DNA from: Pyrus communis
Lineage: Eukaryota; Streptophyta; Magnoliopsida; Rosales; Rosaceae
NCBI RefSeq assembly: GCF_963583255.1
Contig: NC_084817.1
Coordinates: 5,619,043 to 5,683,042, forward strand
Direction: 5' to 3'
Length of the DNA: 64,000 nt
Shown: one piece after another, positions 35,149-46,445 of the stretch
Numbering within the stretch: position 1 is the stretch's first letter
Layout of the letters: each line of letters starts with the position of its first letter
Position numbers and translations under genes: made by a program
The notes under the pieces: generated by a model
Seen by the model: the letters and a program-made list of their open reading frames with translations, nothing else
Databases searched by the model: none
What the model was told of the DNA's origin: nothing

Positions 35149-35403
35149 ATGGCGAAAAGTTGGAAACCCTTGTTCTCCTTCCTTGTTGCCGTCCTTGTCG
35201 TAAGCTCTTTGGTTTTGTGTACGTCGGAGGCTCGTTCTCTTAAGTTGGCGAACATAGACAAGGAGATGGAGAGTGTGTTTGATGGGTTGTATATTGGAAC
35301 TATGAAGGAAGGTCCGAGCGACGGAAGGGGTCATGCGTTCACCGAGTCGGAAACCCTAGGAGGGAACAAATCTGGTCCTAGCTCTAGCGGTGAGGGACAC
35401 TGA
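35149..35403 (+). CDS. PIPL-type secreted peptide precursor, two motifs (copy C)
   Basis: 84 residues. After a short basic start (MAKSWK) the hydrophobic signal segment PLFSFLVAVLVVSSLVLC ends near TSEARS, a typical signal-peptidase boundary. A short acidic prodomain (LANIDKEMESVFDGLYIG) follows, then a first peptide-like module MKEGPSDGRGH, a spacer AFTESETLGGN and the C-terminal KSGPSSSGEGH. The last module has SGPS and GxGH as in PIP/PIPL ligands; the first has GPS..GxGH with Glu in place of Ser. Intronless, with a TATA-like box about 125 bp upstream and a 5' leader of roughly 100 bp. Likely apoplastic ligand; receptor and role unknown. Confidence 0.85.
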   Translation: MAKSWKPLFSFLVAVLVVSSLVLCTSEARSLKLANIDKEMESVFDGLYIGTMKEGPSDGRGHAFTESETLGGNKSGPSSSGEGH

Positions 35404-35702
35404 TTGCAGCAGCCATTTGCCATTGTATGTGATGTAATGCAGCTATGATGTAATATTCTTCATAAAATAATATAAAAAAGTATGTTTTATTTGTAATACC
35501 TAAACTATGTCTAGGCACATAAGTTGGTTTTCTATTACTAGACTTTCATCCATCGATGTAGGATACTCTTAATACAAAGGACATATACAGCATGAGGACA
35601 CTGTCACAATGATGTCATGTGCTAATAAAATAAAGATATATAAATTCTTTTTGTCCATATATCCTCTTTTTATTAATACAGAATACCACGTGATAGTATA
35701 TC

Positions 35703-36390
35703 CTATTGGAACTTGTGAAACTTGTGGGAACTTTAGTCCCACATCACCCATTCCTCTTTTGAAGATCCATTTTATAAGTGTGTTTCCACACTTATGGTTT
35801 GAAAGAAATTGGGCTAAAGTCATGGACCTTGGGCTTTAGACTTGGAGGGTTTGGGTGCATATTTTAAATGTCAAAGATTGGTCTTGGGTTCAGATGGACG
35901 AAAAACACAAGTATCATTTTTACATTTGATTTTTCGCATTTAGTTTTTTTTTTCTTTTTCCGAAAGGATAAAATTGATCACGTGAACAATTACAACCATT
36001 CTTAAAGATAAACATGAACGGCTTTAACTGCTTCATTACGCCATTATAAATATGGCCATAAGATCAGAAACCGAATAACAATTCCATCACTTCTTTTCAC
36101 ATACTTCACAGAGAAACACCACAACCAATTCGCCAAGAATCCAAGTTCGAGTGCAAGAACTTGGATTAGATAGTTGTATCATGCAGGATAGACGTCCGTT
36201 GAACTACTGCACTGGTGTAGAGGCGAATTTCTGTCTTAGGAGATTGCTATTGCAAGTCTCTCCTTCTTAACCAAGTCAGTGTTTTGTGATTTATTATTCA
36301 ATTTTATTAATTGTTTATTGTGAGATATATTATATCTTTGTGAAATTTCTATTCGAAATAAACTGTGCAATTGTTATATATTATATACTT
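35703..36390 (+). mobile_element. LTR-like insertion present in block C only
   Basis: Block D diverges from C at about 35703 (GTATATCCTATTGG in C, GTATATTCTTGATA in D) and rejoins at TTTGAAATTAGAGGGG (about 36395 and 45048). The C-specific sequence includes AGTCCCACATCACCC, a TATAAATA box at 36045-36052 followed by ACAGAGAAACACC, and a T-rich end, which is the layout of U3-R-U5 of an LTR. Target duplication was not found, and the receptor-kinase fragment seen in D is missing here, so insertion plus deletion is likely. Confidence 0.5.
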
Positions 36391-37742
36391 GACATTTGAA
36401 ATTAGAGGGGGGATCGGAGTTGGTCACAAAATACACTTTGATTTTCAATAAATATATTATGTCGCAGAATGTTGTACAAGGATTCTTCAAATATCAAGTA
36501 TCCGATACTGAAGCTATGTCAAGGTTTTTGTCAAAGTTGTGTAAGAACATAATAGATCCATTGATGTTTGAAGTCATGCCTGGAAATTGAAGAATTTTCC
36601 ACACTTTCTTTATCTATGGGTTGGTAGGAGACAATACTTGCATCCTGTTGTTGTGATGCACGTATTCCTTCATGTACCAAGGGAGGCCAAATTTTTCAAC
36701 CAAATTTGCAAACTAAATTGTGTCATCAATAAGAAACAAGCATGTTAATCAACACTTAATTAATAACTCAATCATCTACAACCATATCATTTGGTTTGTA
36801 AATTTAGTATCATATCTTGGCTGAATATAATCAACAATCGAAATCGTTCAATTTATTAATCTGCATTTGAAGATCAATCTTACAAAAAATCATTCAAATT
36901 GGAGATCGCTTAATCATCAAAATGTATCAAATAAATGAACAATTCGTCATGAATATGTTACCTAGTACTTATATCGTCGATTTGCTCTATACATTTGAAT
37001 AAATGGTGATCTCCTATTGAAGAGATTTTTGTAGGGTGTGACATTCAAATGAAAATTAAGAAAATAAATAGTACCAATTATGAAATTAGTATAGTTCATA
37101 TACGTTATTTGCAAGAGAAGAGTGCAGATATTATCCAAATTATGTTTACCGACAAATGGATTGGCACCAGTAGCCTGCATGGTTCTAAAATTTATCTAGA
37201 ATGAATTAGTGAAGTATTGAATCCCACAAGCAGGAGAACAGTTTACATAGAGCAAATTTATCGTCATGCGGTGTTCTAATCCAACAATGCAATGGCATGT
37301 AGAAAGAAACTTACTAACAATAAACTCGTTTCATTCCTCCTCCACAGGCAACTAAGTTCGCTTCTTCCAAACTAAATTAGCAAGCCAATGCTGTAATTAG
37401 ATCTTTGACAAACGATGCAACCTCTGCCCCCTAGGGCCTAGATTTTTTTCAGGGACAAATTTTCATTATTATTGTTAACACATGCCACATGGTGTACTAT
37501 ATTTGCCTAGGTAACACTCGACTAACAGGTTCAATGAACCTGGATGCTAGGATTAAATTCTCAGTTCTTGATAAATAGTCAAGGTTAACCACTTTATTTC
37601 GTTAATCAAGAACTCTCACTACACTCTTATTACTTCCTATCTTTCTGACTTAAGCATCGGAAGCGCTTTCACTAACACCACACCATCGTTAGTCTAACTT
37701 CGTTTCTCTATTTTTTGTGTGTGTAGATTTTTGTAAATTTGT

Positions 37743-38418
37743 TAGGGGTGAGGGGCTTTGCCAAAATTGAAACCAAACCGAAACTTTGGTTTAGTTCAAT
37801 TTTCTTTTGATTTTTTCGGTTCGGTTTTTTTCGATTTGGTTTTATTTGGTTCGGTTTCGTTTTTTTTTTCCTTTTTCTTTTTTTTTAACTTGATATTTTT
37901 TAATATGGAATTTAAAAAAAGAGACTTGCATTGGTAGACTAATAATAAGAAAATGGGGAAAGTGGGAAAGCGGGAAAGCGGGAAGGTAGTTGTATATATA
38001 CAAGATTATATAAACTAATCCTATGCTATCAACAACTTCAATTGCAAAGAAAAATGATCACCGTATCCATTCAAAAAATAAAAAAATAGAGAAGCTCTTC
38101 TAAATTCTAAAGCCTTCTAAAACTCTCATCTATAACCAAATAAATATCCTCTCTAATTGAATCAAGTATTCTCCTTGAAAAAACCCTAGGCTTAGTTTCA
38201 AACTTGGCAACAAAGTTTCACAAAAATGGGCATACATTCATAAAGTGTAAAGGGATTTGGTTCGGTTTTCGAACCTGCAAAACTGAAACTGAACCAATAA
38301 GGTTCGGTTCAGTTCGATTTTTTCTTTTTTGGTTTGGTTTTTTTCTTTCAATTATTTGGTTTCGGTTCAGTGTTCAGGCTAGTTTTTTTCGATTTTCGAT
38401 TTTTTGAACCCACCCCTA
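37743..38418. mobile_element. hAT-type element with GGTTCGGTT words, copy in block D
   Basis: TAGGGGTGAGGGG ... GAACCCACCCCTA between perfect 8-bp repeats AAATTTGT (37735-37742 and 38419-38426). Orthologous to the block C copy at 31685-32307. Confidence 0.88.
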
Positions 38419-38429
38419 AAATTTGTTTT

Positions 38430-39610
38430 TGATTTATGAGAATGTATGTTGCAGGAACCAGTAACGAATTCACCTTTTCAAAGTGACAGACCACTAATTG
38501 ACAATTGTAAAAAACTTCAAGAGGGTACAATCATACACGTTTAAAGTTAATAATGAAGCAAACCTACAAAGTTTTTCTTTTTTAATAAGAAAGATTAGAG
38601 GTTATGTCAATAGGCAAAATCTAGGAAGATTGTTATATAATATTACAAAGGTTTGTGCACAAAATTAGGTAAATACTCTTGTAACGGGTAAAGCTTCATT
38701 ATACGGTATTTATAAAAGACATTTGACTAACTTTGTGCACGGTGATTTTCATATGATGGGCCAACATTGTGTGTAAACAAGTGATTAGCGCTATATTAAT
38801 TTTTTTTTATTTTTTTTATGAACTAACCTAGTACATATGCGCTTCTACAATTAGACATAAGTTCAAAAGCATGAACTTTAGTCCTCTGGTGGACTGCTCA
38901 GATGTATGATGTGAGACTAACTTCAAATAGGGGGTCTCTTTTGATTTTGTAAGTAGAGCCACATGACTTACGTGGTTCCTTTTTAATACATAAATTCTCC
39001 TTTGCCATTTGCACTATATATTTAATAAACGTTTGTCACATAGACATAAAGTGAGTCATCAGTCCAATAATATTTGCCACATGACGAATCTCTTCCTTCT
39101 AATATGAAGTGCATGGTATGGACACATGGATAGGATGTAGATATCAAACGTCAATTCTCAAGTTTGCAGAAGAAAATAACCTTGTACGTGCAAAGTTCTA
39201 TACTTTTGCGTGAAAAAGAATAAACCCTATCTGTGGATAAGCGATTACATGTTCCATTCCATGGGTACGTACTGCATAAAACACAAAGCTACAGTATCTT
39301 CACCCGTGACCGACAGGAGACGGGTTATTTCTACTGAGGTTTGGACGCACGTCGTTGGCGGCAAGCAAAACGTTGAAGCTTACGACACAACAAAACAGAG
39401 AGAATGGATGGATATTGGTGAACTCACTGTTTAGTCTTTTGTGCCGTCCCCCTGCTCAATCCCCCTTTTCTTTTTTCTTGGCCGGTATAACTTCCAGAAT
39501 TTTTGTCTCCTTGAAATTAGTTTTTTGTCAGATTCTCTAATTTATTTTTGGTTTTCTTTTGCATTTAGTTTTTTAGTGTAGTTTTTCTCATCGATCTAAG
39601 CTGGTGATGA
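38430..39610. other. Intergenic part of block D, no gene
   Basis: Aligned with 32316-33530 of block C. A frame ending WMDIGELTV (39210-39434) is open in D, but C has an in-frame stop shortly upstream of the shared part, so no gene is called. Confidence 0.5.
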
Positions 39611-39616
39611 GCATCT

Positions 39617-40904
39617 ATCCGATTTTATGTCATCGGTTCGAGTAATTAAGGCCGTTTGAATGTGTAGAATTCTATACCGTCGGATGATTCTGAATATTAA
39701 AAGGCCGTGATTTTGTACGGACTCGGCCCGTATACTTTGAGTCATTTGATGAAAGAGACCATATTTGATATTACCATTTTGTTAGGAATTTATTAAAATG
39801 GTAATTATTTTATAGTTGCAGCTTGAGAGTCAAATAAATAAGAGAAGTTGCATTGTACAAGGACTCTGTGTGGTTGCGCATCATGCAGCTTGGCTGGTTT
39901 GCGTTCCTGATCAACACGGAAGATGTTACTTATCAAAATCTAAGGATAAAGACAACATGCAGAAATATGAGATGTGATCAGGATGAACTTTTTGATAATG
40001 CATGGTTTGCATTTGGTTGGAAGTAAAATGATATGGATGAAAGGCATTTTGGTTAAATGTCTGCATTCTTATCAATATAAAATGAGTACTTATCTTGTTT
40101 AAGCACGGGGCTGCATGTGGAGCGAACGTGAATCTGGTTGCATTTCTGACTAAGTTTAGAAGGCCAGTATTGTAGGATTCGACCGAAACTTGAACGGTGG
40201 AAGAGTTTTAGTGGGATGGTGGAACTTCAATTAGCCTTAGAGCTTATCAACCAACACACACTCGTCCCTATAAATAGGAGGCACCGTGCAACAATCAAAA
40301 GACCTCCAATTCAACACACAACTGCCCTGCGCAAACCTCTCAAACACTTTGAGATTTTTTTTATTTTCTTTTTTCTGCCAACACACCTTCAGTTTGGATA
40401 AACAGCACTGTGAAGGCAACCGGCGAACACCTTCAGTTTGGATAAACAGCACCGTTGTCGTAGAATCAACCAACCGCGAAGCACCTTCAGTTTGGATAAA
40501 CAGCACTGCGTCGAGGCCGACTGGTTATCTATCCAAGTCTTAGTCGGGAAGGATTTTCGAATCCTTATTGGCAGAGGTCATCTCATTAGCCTTCTCGGCA
40601 AAGTGAGGTGTTATCAGGTTATTACATTCGGCACCTTGAGAGCCGAATTCGATATTGAACTTCGCAGAACTAACAACCTTGTCTTCAGGCTTGAGAACCA
40701 AAAGGCCGAGATTTGTTCCTTCCTCGGCCGCAATCGCAAGATCAAGAAGTCAGTAGCGCACTCAACGCAACATCAACAAATTTTACTCCTCGGCCGAGCT
40801 CGGCCGACGAGTTGGCACGCCCCACATTCAACCGAATGACGTAATTAACTTATTAATTACTCGGTCTGCGCGCTACGTAAGCTTTATTATTTTTAGAATC
40901 AACA
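39617..40904 (+). mobile_element. Probable solo LTR (Ty3-type) inserted in block D
   Basis: Absent from block C, where GATGATGAATATC runs straight into ATTATTATATTAATT. The insertion has a promoter-like CCTATAAATAGGAGG at about 40270, a downstream CA-rich leader, three spaced copies of CACCTTCAGTTTGGATAAAC (about 40384, 40429, 40481), and a GC-rich CTCGGCCGAGCTCGGCCGAC segment near 40800. These suit U3-R-U5 of a Ty3/gypsy LTR. Exact ends and target duplication are unresolved. Confidence 0.55.
40384..40506 (+). repeat. Three spaced copies of a 25-bp word
   Basis: CACCTTCAGTTTGGATAAAC plus AGCAC occurs at about 40384, 40429 and 40481, separated by non-identical 18-28-bp spacers, within the LTR-like insertion just downstream of its TATA box. 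Confidence 0.9.
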
Positions 40905-42493
40905 ATTATTATATTAATTATCGCTACTATACAAAACTCGAAATTCAACCAATGTATGCGGTAACGATAACCAATGTGGTGAGTGATGAGCAAATATTTT
41001 CTTTGGTCTTCTGGTTGGCAAGTTGGCAAGCGTACCTTTCAAGGTGTATTTTTATTCCTTTTGGACCAAGAATTTCCAGACCATTACTCATTGCTCTTCT
41101 GAATTCTGAACCAGTTGTGGATTGTGCCCGTTTGGAAATCGCTGGCACTGGCACCGTATGAAGATTTGCCACCTAACTCCATATGTCAATGCTTCAACTC
41201 ACCGCTGCTTACTTTTTGCAACGTCCCAGGATTCTAAAGTTGTTTTTGGTTTGTAGCTTCCCACAGACACATAAATTCTCCTACAATTCTGTCACAATAT
41301 TCTTGGTATAGAATAAAATCACAAATTTGTCCAATTTGGTAGGTCAAATTAGCTTGTTATATGGTACGGATTCTACTTATAACATGAAATTTTGACCCGT
41401 AATTCAAATCTGTTTGTGGAAAGGGGTTATCCGCTCACCTTTTTATTCAAGAGTTTAGATCAAATATGAAGTAGACTATTTGGCTCATTTCATTGAGTAG
41501 GAGCGACATTTGTTAGACATTTTTCACAAAAGTATAAAATTGACTTTACGTAGTATAATATCTTGATTCTACATTGATCTCACTCTTATGATACTTGTCA
41601 AACAAATACTCCCATCACATTTTTGAAACATCTGCGAAAAAAGGAAAGAAAGAAAAAAAAATTTTATGGCTTTGACGAGTTATTTGTGCATGTTACAAAC
41701 CATGATTTGCACAAATGGGTGGCTCTTTTTGTGGGAGAGTCAAGCAATGTCCAGTTGTCCATAGCCAATTGAGACTTTGAGGTTTGACATCAACCAATCG
41801 AAAATTAGATAAAAATTCGATTCTGTCCATCTTCAAGTCTAGTCCACCTGCCGTTCAAGACCGAGTAGACAGGAACAAAACAGCAATTGGTGCTAAGTGC
41901 TCTTAACCGCATGAGTAACAGTTTCATATGCACTCTTGTACATTTTAAATATACTTAGTTGGGCTGGGCTACCCCGCACAAGTTATGTGCAGATTCAGAA
42001 ACAACTAATTTCCGATCAATATTTTGCGGGCTTTGGCCTTCCGACCCTTTTGCAGTCTTCTTTCCCTTCAATCTTACACAGGCAGTTAGGCAGGCGGAAT
42101 CAAAAGACAAAGGGTAAGGTTAACTGTAACAAAAAATTTCTCCGGTCAACACAAATTTAATATTCAACATCTACGTTCCTCCGAACTTGGACTAAATTTG
42201 CTGTATCTGAGTCCATCCGATTACGTCCTCCAAATGAATCGTCCAAGTCTTCAACCAAACCTCGTGTAGTTTGAACAAAGCCATGCACTTTCCCACTCAT
42301 TTCCTCCTTCCCAAGTCAAAAATATGAAGCTCACATTCCCACCTCCTCCCCACACACTTGGACACTACTATTTATAGCACCCAAATCCCCACTCGCTTCT
42401 TTCAAACCAAATCAAACCGAAAACTCAAACAACGGCCAGAAGCGTAGTCTGATCAAGCATCATCGATCATTTTGCAATATATTCTTCTTCCAG

Positions 42494-42748
42494 ATGGCGA
42501 AAAGTTTGAAACCCTTGTACTCATTCCTTGTTGCTGTCCTCGTCGTAAGCTCTTTGGTTTTGTGTACGTCGGAGGCTCGTTCTCTTAAGTTGGGGAACAT
42601 AGACAATGAGATGGAGAGTGTGTTTGATGGGTTGTATATTGGAACTATGAAGAATGGTCCGAGCGACGGACAGGGTCATGCGTTCACCGAGTCGGAAACC
42701 CTAGGAGGGAACAAATCTGGTCCTAGCTCTAGCGGTGAGGGACACTGA
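42494..42748 (+). CDS. PIPL-type secreted peptide precursor, two motifs (copy D)
   Basis: 84 residues, same length as copy C and differing by about seven substitutions: for example Trp5 to Leu, Glu to Asn before the first GPS, and Arg to Gln in the first module (NGPSDGQGH). Signal segment PLYSFLVAVLVVSSLVLC and the boundary TSEARS are kept. The C-terminal module KSGPSSSGEGH and spacer AFTESETLGGN are unchanged from copy C. Upstream GGTCAA and TATA words match copy C; the 3' flank has about 150 bp that C lacks. The absence of frame damage in both copies suggests both are functional. Predicted extracellular peptide ligand. Confidence 0.85.
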   Translation: MAKSLKPLYSFLVAVLVVSSLVLCTSEARSLKLGNIDNEMESVFDGLYIGTMKNGPSDGQGHAFTESETLGGNKSGPSSSGEGH

Positions 42749-43199
42749 TTGCAGCAGCCATTTGACATTGTCGCCGCTGCGTACTAGTGATTGATTCTTT
42801 CATTATGTTTAAGATAAATATTTTTATCCCTATAATAAGGTGTATTTTCATGTAACATGTAGAACATGTTGTCTAGCCCTATAATAAAGCACTAGCTAAA
42901 CAAGTTCCGCTTCTTTTATTTGTATGTAATGTAATGCAGCTATGATGTAATATTCTTCATAAAATAATAAAAAAGTATGTTTTATTTTTAATACCTAGAC
43001 TATGTCTAGGCACATAAGTTGGTTTTCTATTACTAGACTTTCATCCATCGATGTAGGATACTCTTAAAACGGAGGACATATACAGCGTGAGTACATTGTC
43101 ACAATGATGTCCCATACTAATAAAATAAAAATATATAAATTCTTTTTATCCATATATCCCTTTTTTTTTTTATGAATACAGAATACCACGTGGTAGTAT

Positions 43200-44050
43200 A
43201 TTCTTGATATATAAATTCTCCTAAAAGACGACGTAGTTTCATCATTGTCATGGAGGTGAAATAGCAAATGGTTCGGGTCTAATTGGATTCCTAACAACAA
43301 GCATGCCTTCCTGACATTTGGGATCAATTGTTTATGGAAACTTTATCCGAAGCTACAAAGCGTGGGGCGGTTCTACTTCATTCAGGATGGAGCTTTTGAC
43401 CGTCAAATGAAGAAACCAAACCTTAAGAAACACCTGTCCATATAACAGTCCTGTGAGTTGTGAGTGCCAAAGAACATGATCTTATTGTTTCTTGACGTGC
43501 AAGTAACTCGGTCAACGAGTTATTAAGTTTAGATCATGCCAACCAGCCATGACAATATTAATGCCATCCTGAGACGGCGGTTCAAGAAGGAGGTTGTCTT
43601 AATTATAGTTTAGATCATATACTAACTAGTTCTTTGTAATTTCTTAAAAACTTGTTTCTATTGTTCTTTCACCTTATTAGTGAATAACAGTGACAATTTT
43701 GTGTCCAACACGATTAAAAAATGACACAAAATAAGCATGTTTGGAATAGTTCTAATCATGGGTTGTGACATAATTGTGTCACTCGTTTAACACAGTTTTT
43801 AAGTACTTGTTGTTTTAAGTCAAGCTGCCAAACCCGAAAATGACATGTTTTAGATGGTTTACATAATCCTATAACATGTAAACCTATATACAACCCGTAT
43901 AAATGCGAGATGAATTGATTAAATTGAAAGCGAAACCACAAGTTTAAACTTATTTTATAATTTTTTACTTAAATATTAACTTTATGGGAAATTTTGAGCT
44001 TATGCATGTTAAACAAGTCAATCTTGTCATTTTCAGATAACATGTGTTTG
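43200..44050. other. Intergenic sequence before the receptor-kinase fragment
   Basis: Nothing coding is supported. It has no block C counterpart because C carries the LTR-like sequence at this place. Confidence 0.45.
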
Positions 44051-44058
44051 AGTTGACC

Positions 44059-45035
44059 CTAATCGTTTGAAAACACAAGTAAACATGATGGAAAGAAAAT
44101 TACAAGAAGCCAGCACGCTTTAAACCACCCATGGGCATTTCCTACCAAAACTGTGCGTAGCTGCACTGTGTTAGCCCCACAAATCCCATGAACCGAGCAT
44201 GGATCCGAAATGGCCTCCCTTGAAACCACCCATTTTAATCCTGCCCTTTCCCGACTATACAATTGAACATTGCCATCAATATCAATCCTCAATCTTCTCT
44301 GCAACCTCATACCGTAATCAGTTGACTCAAAAGTCGAGTTGTCCGATGACACAAAGCTGCCTAACGAATCCAGTATGGCTGTTCTGGTGGTGTTGTAGGT
44401 GGACCTTGCATTGTCCCAGCTCACGCGAGAAGGGTCGGGCCAATAGGCGTTGGAAATCTCAAAACCCTCGAAAACTAGAAGAGAAGGTTGTCATCGTAGA
44501 ATAAAAGCTTACAGAAACGCGTGGAGAAGTTGCTGTGGCTTCTTGCGGCTACAAGCATTGCATGTCTGGCGAAGGGTTGGAGGAAAAAGGTGTCAGTTGG
44601 GGAATCAAAGATCTGCAATATGATTATTGGAGTTTAGTAATACCAGATTGCCGGAGCTGTGGAGGGTTAAGTGAGCCGGTGAGAGTGAAGTGGTGGTGGT
44701 GGCCCAAACTGTGGACTTTCCGGCATCAGTTGAGATACCCAGTTTTGAGGACGGGGAGCTTGGAACGTTTACCGTTGACTGGATGGTTGATATTGGCCGT
44801 CCAGATAACGGTGCGATTTTGTCGGCGGACGGAGGGTGAAGGCTCGGAGAACCAAATGGCAAAGCAATATGAGTTGTTGCCAACTTGGTGAAAGCCGGCG
44901 GTGAAAGCTCCATCAGGTGAAATTAGAACATCCTCTGGTATCTTGATGGAGAGGGAGGAAACTTTAATCATAGTGTCGGAGGTTGAAGACGAAGGTGGAG
45001 AATTAATGGCTAGAGAGAAGAAAAATGAGAAACAT
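44059..45035 (-). pseudogene. Truncated G-type lectin S-receptor-like kinase (ZmPK1 group), N-terminal part
   Basis: Remnant of a plasma-membrane receptor kinase. From a start at 45035 the frame hits a stop within 11 codons, so the signal peptide is frame-shifted from the body. Then follow lectin-domain pieces in shifting frames: PEDVLISPDGAFTAGFHQVG, NNSYCFAIWFSEPSPS, VIWTANINHPVNGKRSKL, and in another frame STVWATTTT and LTLHSSGNLVLLNSNN. S-locus-glycoprotein sequence follows a deletion: SWDNARSTYNTTRTAILDSL, RLRIDIDGNVQLYSRE and DPCSVHGICGAN. It ends before any PAN, transmembrane or kinase domain. Several frameshifts and missing halves make it non-functional. Sister copy at 52093-53280. 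Confidence 0.85.
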
Positions 45036-46090
45036 AGTAGCCATTTGAAATTAGAGGGGGATCGGAGTCGGTCACAAAATACACTTTGATTTTCAATAAA
45101 TATATTCTGTCGCAGAATGTTGTAGAAGGATTCCTCAAATATTAAGTATCCGACACTGAAGCTATGTCAAGGCTTTGTCAAAGTCGTGTAAGAACGTAAT
45201 AGATCCATTGATGTTTGAAGTCATGCCTGGAAATTGAAGAATTTTCCACGCTTTCTTTATGTATGGGTTGGTAGGAGACAATACTTGCATCCCGTTGTTG
45301 GGATGCACGTATTCCTCCGTGTACCAATAATATATCTTGGTCGAATAAAATCAATAATCGAAATTGTTCAATTTATTAATTTGTATTTGAAGATCAATTC
45401 TATAAAAAATTATTCAAATTAGAAATCGCTTAATCATCAAAACGTATCAAATAAATGAACAGTTTATTATGAATATGTTACTTAGTACCTATATCGTCGA
45501 TTTGTTCTATACATTTAAATGACTGGTGAATTCCGATTGAAAAGATTTTTGTAGGGTGTGATCTTCAAATAAAAATTAAGAAAATGAATAGTACCGATTA
45601 TGAAATTTGTATGGTTTGTATACGTTATTTGCAAGAGAATAGTGCATGCATTATCCAAATTAAGTTTACCGACAAATGGATTGGCACCAGCAGCCTGTAT
45701 GGTTCTAAAATTTATCTAGAATGAATTAGTAAAGTATTGAATCCCACAAGTAGGAGAACAGTTTACATAGAGCAAATTTATCGTCATCCAGTGTTCTAAT
45801 CCAACAATGCAATCACATGTAGATAGAAACTTATACATTGACAATAAACTCGTTTCATGCCTCCTCCATAGGCAACTAAGTTCGTTTCTTCCATACTAAA
45901 TTAGCAAGCCAATGCTGTAATTAGATCTTTGACAAAGGATGTAACCTCTCCCCCGTAGGGCCTAGATTTTTACAAGGACAAATTTTCATTATTATTGTTA
46001 ACACATGCCACATGATGTACTATATTTGCGTGTTATAATTTAAGTAAAATTGCAACATCACGTATCGTACTATTAGTTACTTGATCATAT

Positions 46091-46445
46091 TGTGAGGATG
46101 TAAAGGTAGAAGTGTCCTAAATCGGTAAAAGGAGAAACCTTGCAAAGGTTTATAAGAAGTTGGGTTACTGTCGATATTGCCAATTGATTTTATGGTAGAA
46201 CCCTAACTTTTTTCAAGGTATCAGAGCAGGTTAGGCAACATATGAGCCTAACACCACATGTGCTCCACATCATCCAATTTGTGTTGTCCACGTGTTTGGT
46301 TTGAAAATTCGCCACATGTCAGGAGATGTGTAAGGATGTGAAGATAAAAGTGTCCCCCATCGATGAATGGAGAAATTTTGCAAAGACTTATACGAGATTG
46401 TGTTACTCTCTATATTATTAATTGGTTTATAGAAAACTCCAGAGT
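46091..46445 (+). mobile_element. TRIM-type small LTR retrotransposon
   Basis: Two direct repeats of about 120 bp (46091-46215 and about 46327-46445) share TGTG.AGGATGT, AAGTGTCC, GGAGAAA, TTGCAAAG and TTATA words. Between them is only about 110 bp, starting with AGGTATCAGAGCAGGTTAGG, a match to the initiator-methionine tRNA primer-binding site. Terminal repeats, primer site and no coding capacity are the defining features of TRIMs. The copy is diverged and its right LTR is cut by the next insertion. Confidence 0.72.

Larger units (their letters stand above)
31434..37508. repeat. Segmental duplication, block C
   Basis: Aligns in order with 37510-46029. Both begin GGTAACAC followed by AACAGGTTCAA.GAACCTGG and run through a hAT element, a long AT-rich stretch, a PIPL gene and a tail ending ACATGCCACATG.TGTACTATA. 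Head-to-tail tandem arrangement; divergence of a few percent by eye. Confidence 0.88.
37510..46029. repeat. Segmental duplication, block D
   Basis: Tandem copy of block C, longer by a probable solo LTR (about 39617-40904), about 150 bp in the 3' flank of the PIPL gene (42770-42920) and the receptor-kinase pseudogene (44059-45035). Confidence 0.88.

Noticed and set aside
39210..39434. 74-codon ORF ending WMDIGELTV
   Set aside because: The last 31 codons are open in both C and D, but C has a stop just upstream and no start. Too little to call.
40945..41172. 75-codon minus ORF in block D with a protein-like look (EILGPKGIKIHLERYACQL)
   Set aside because: The block C equivalent has an in-frame TAA and the 5' part is not maintained, so coding conservation is not supported.
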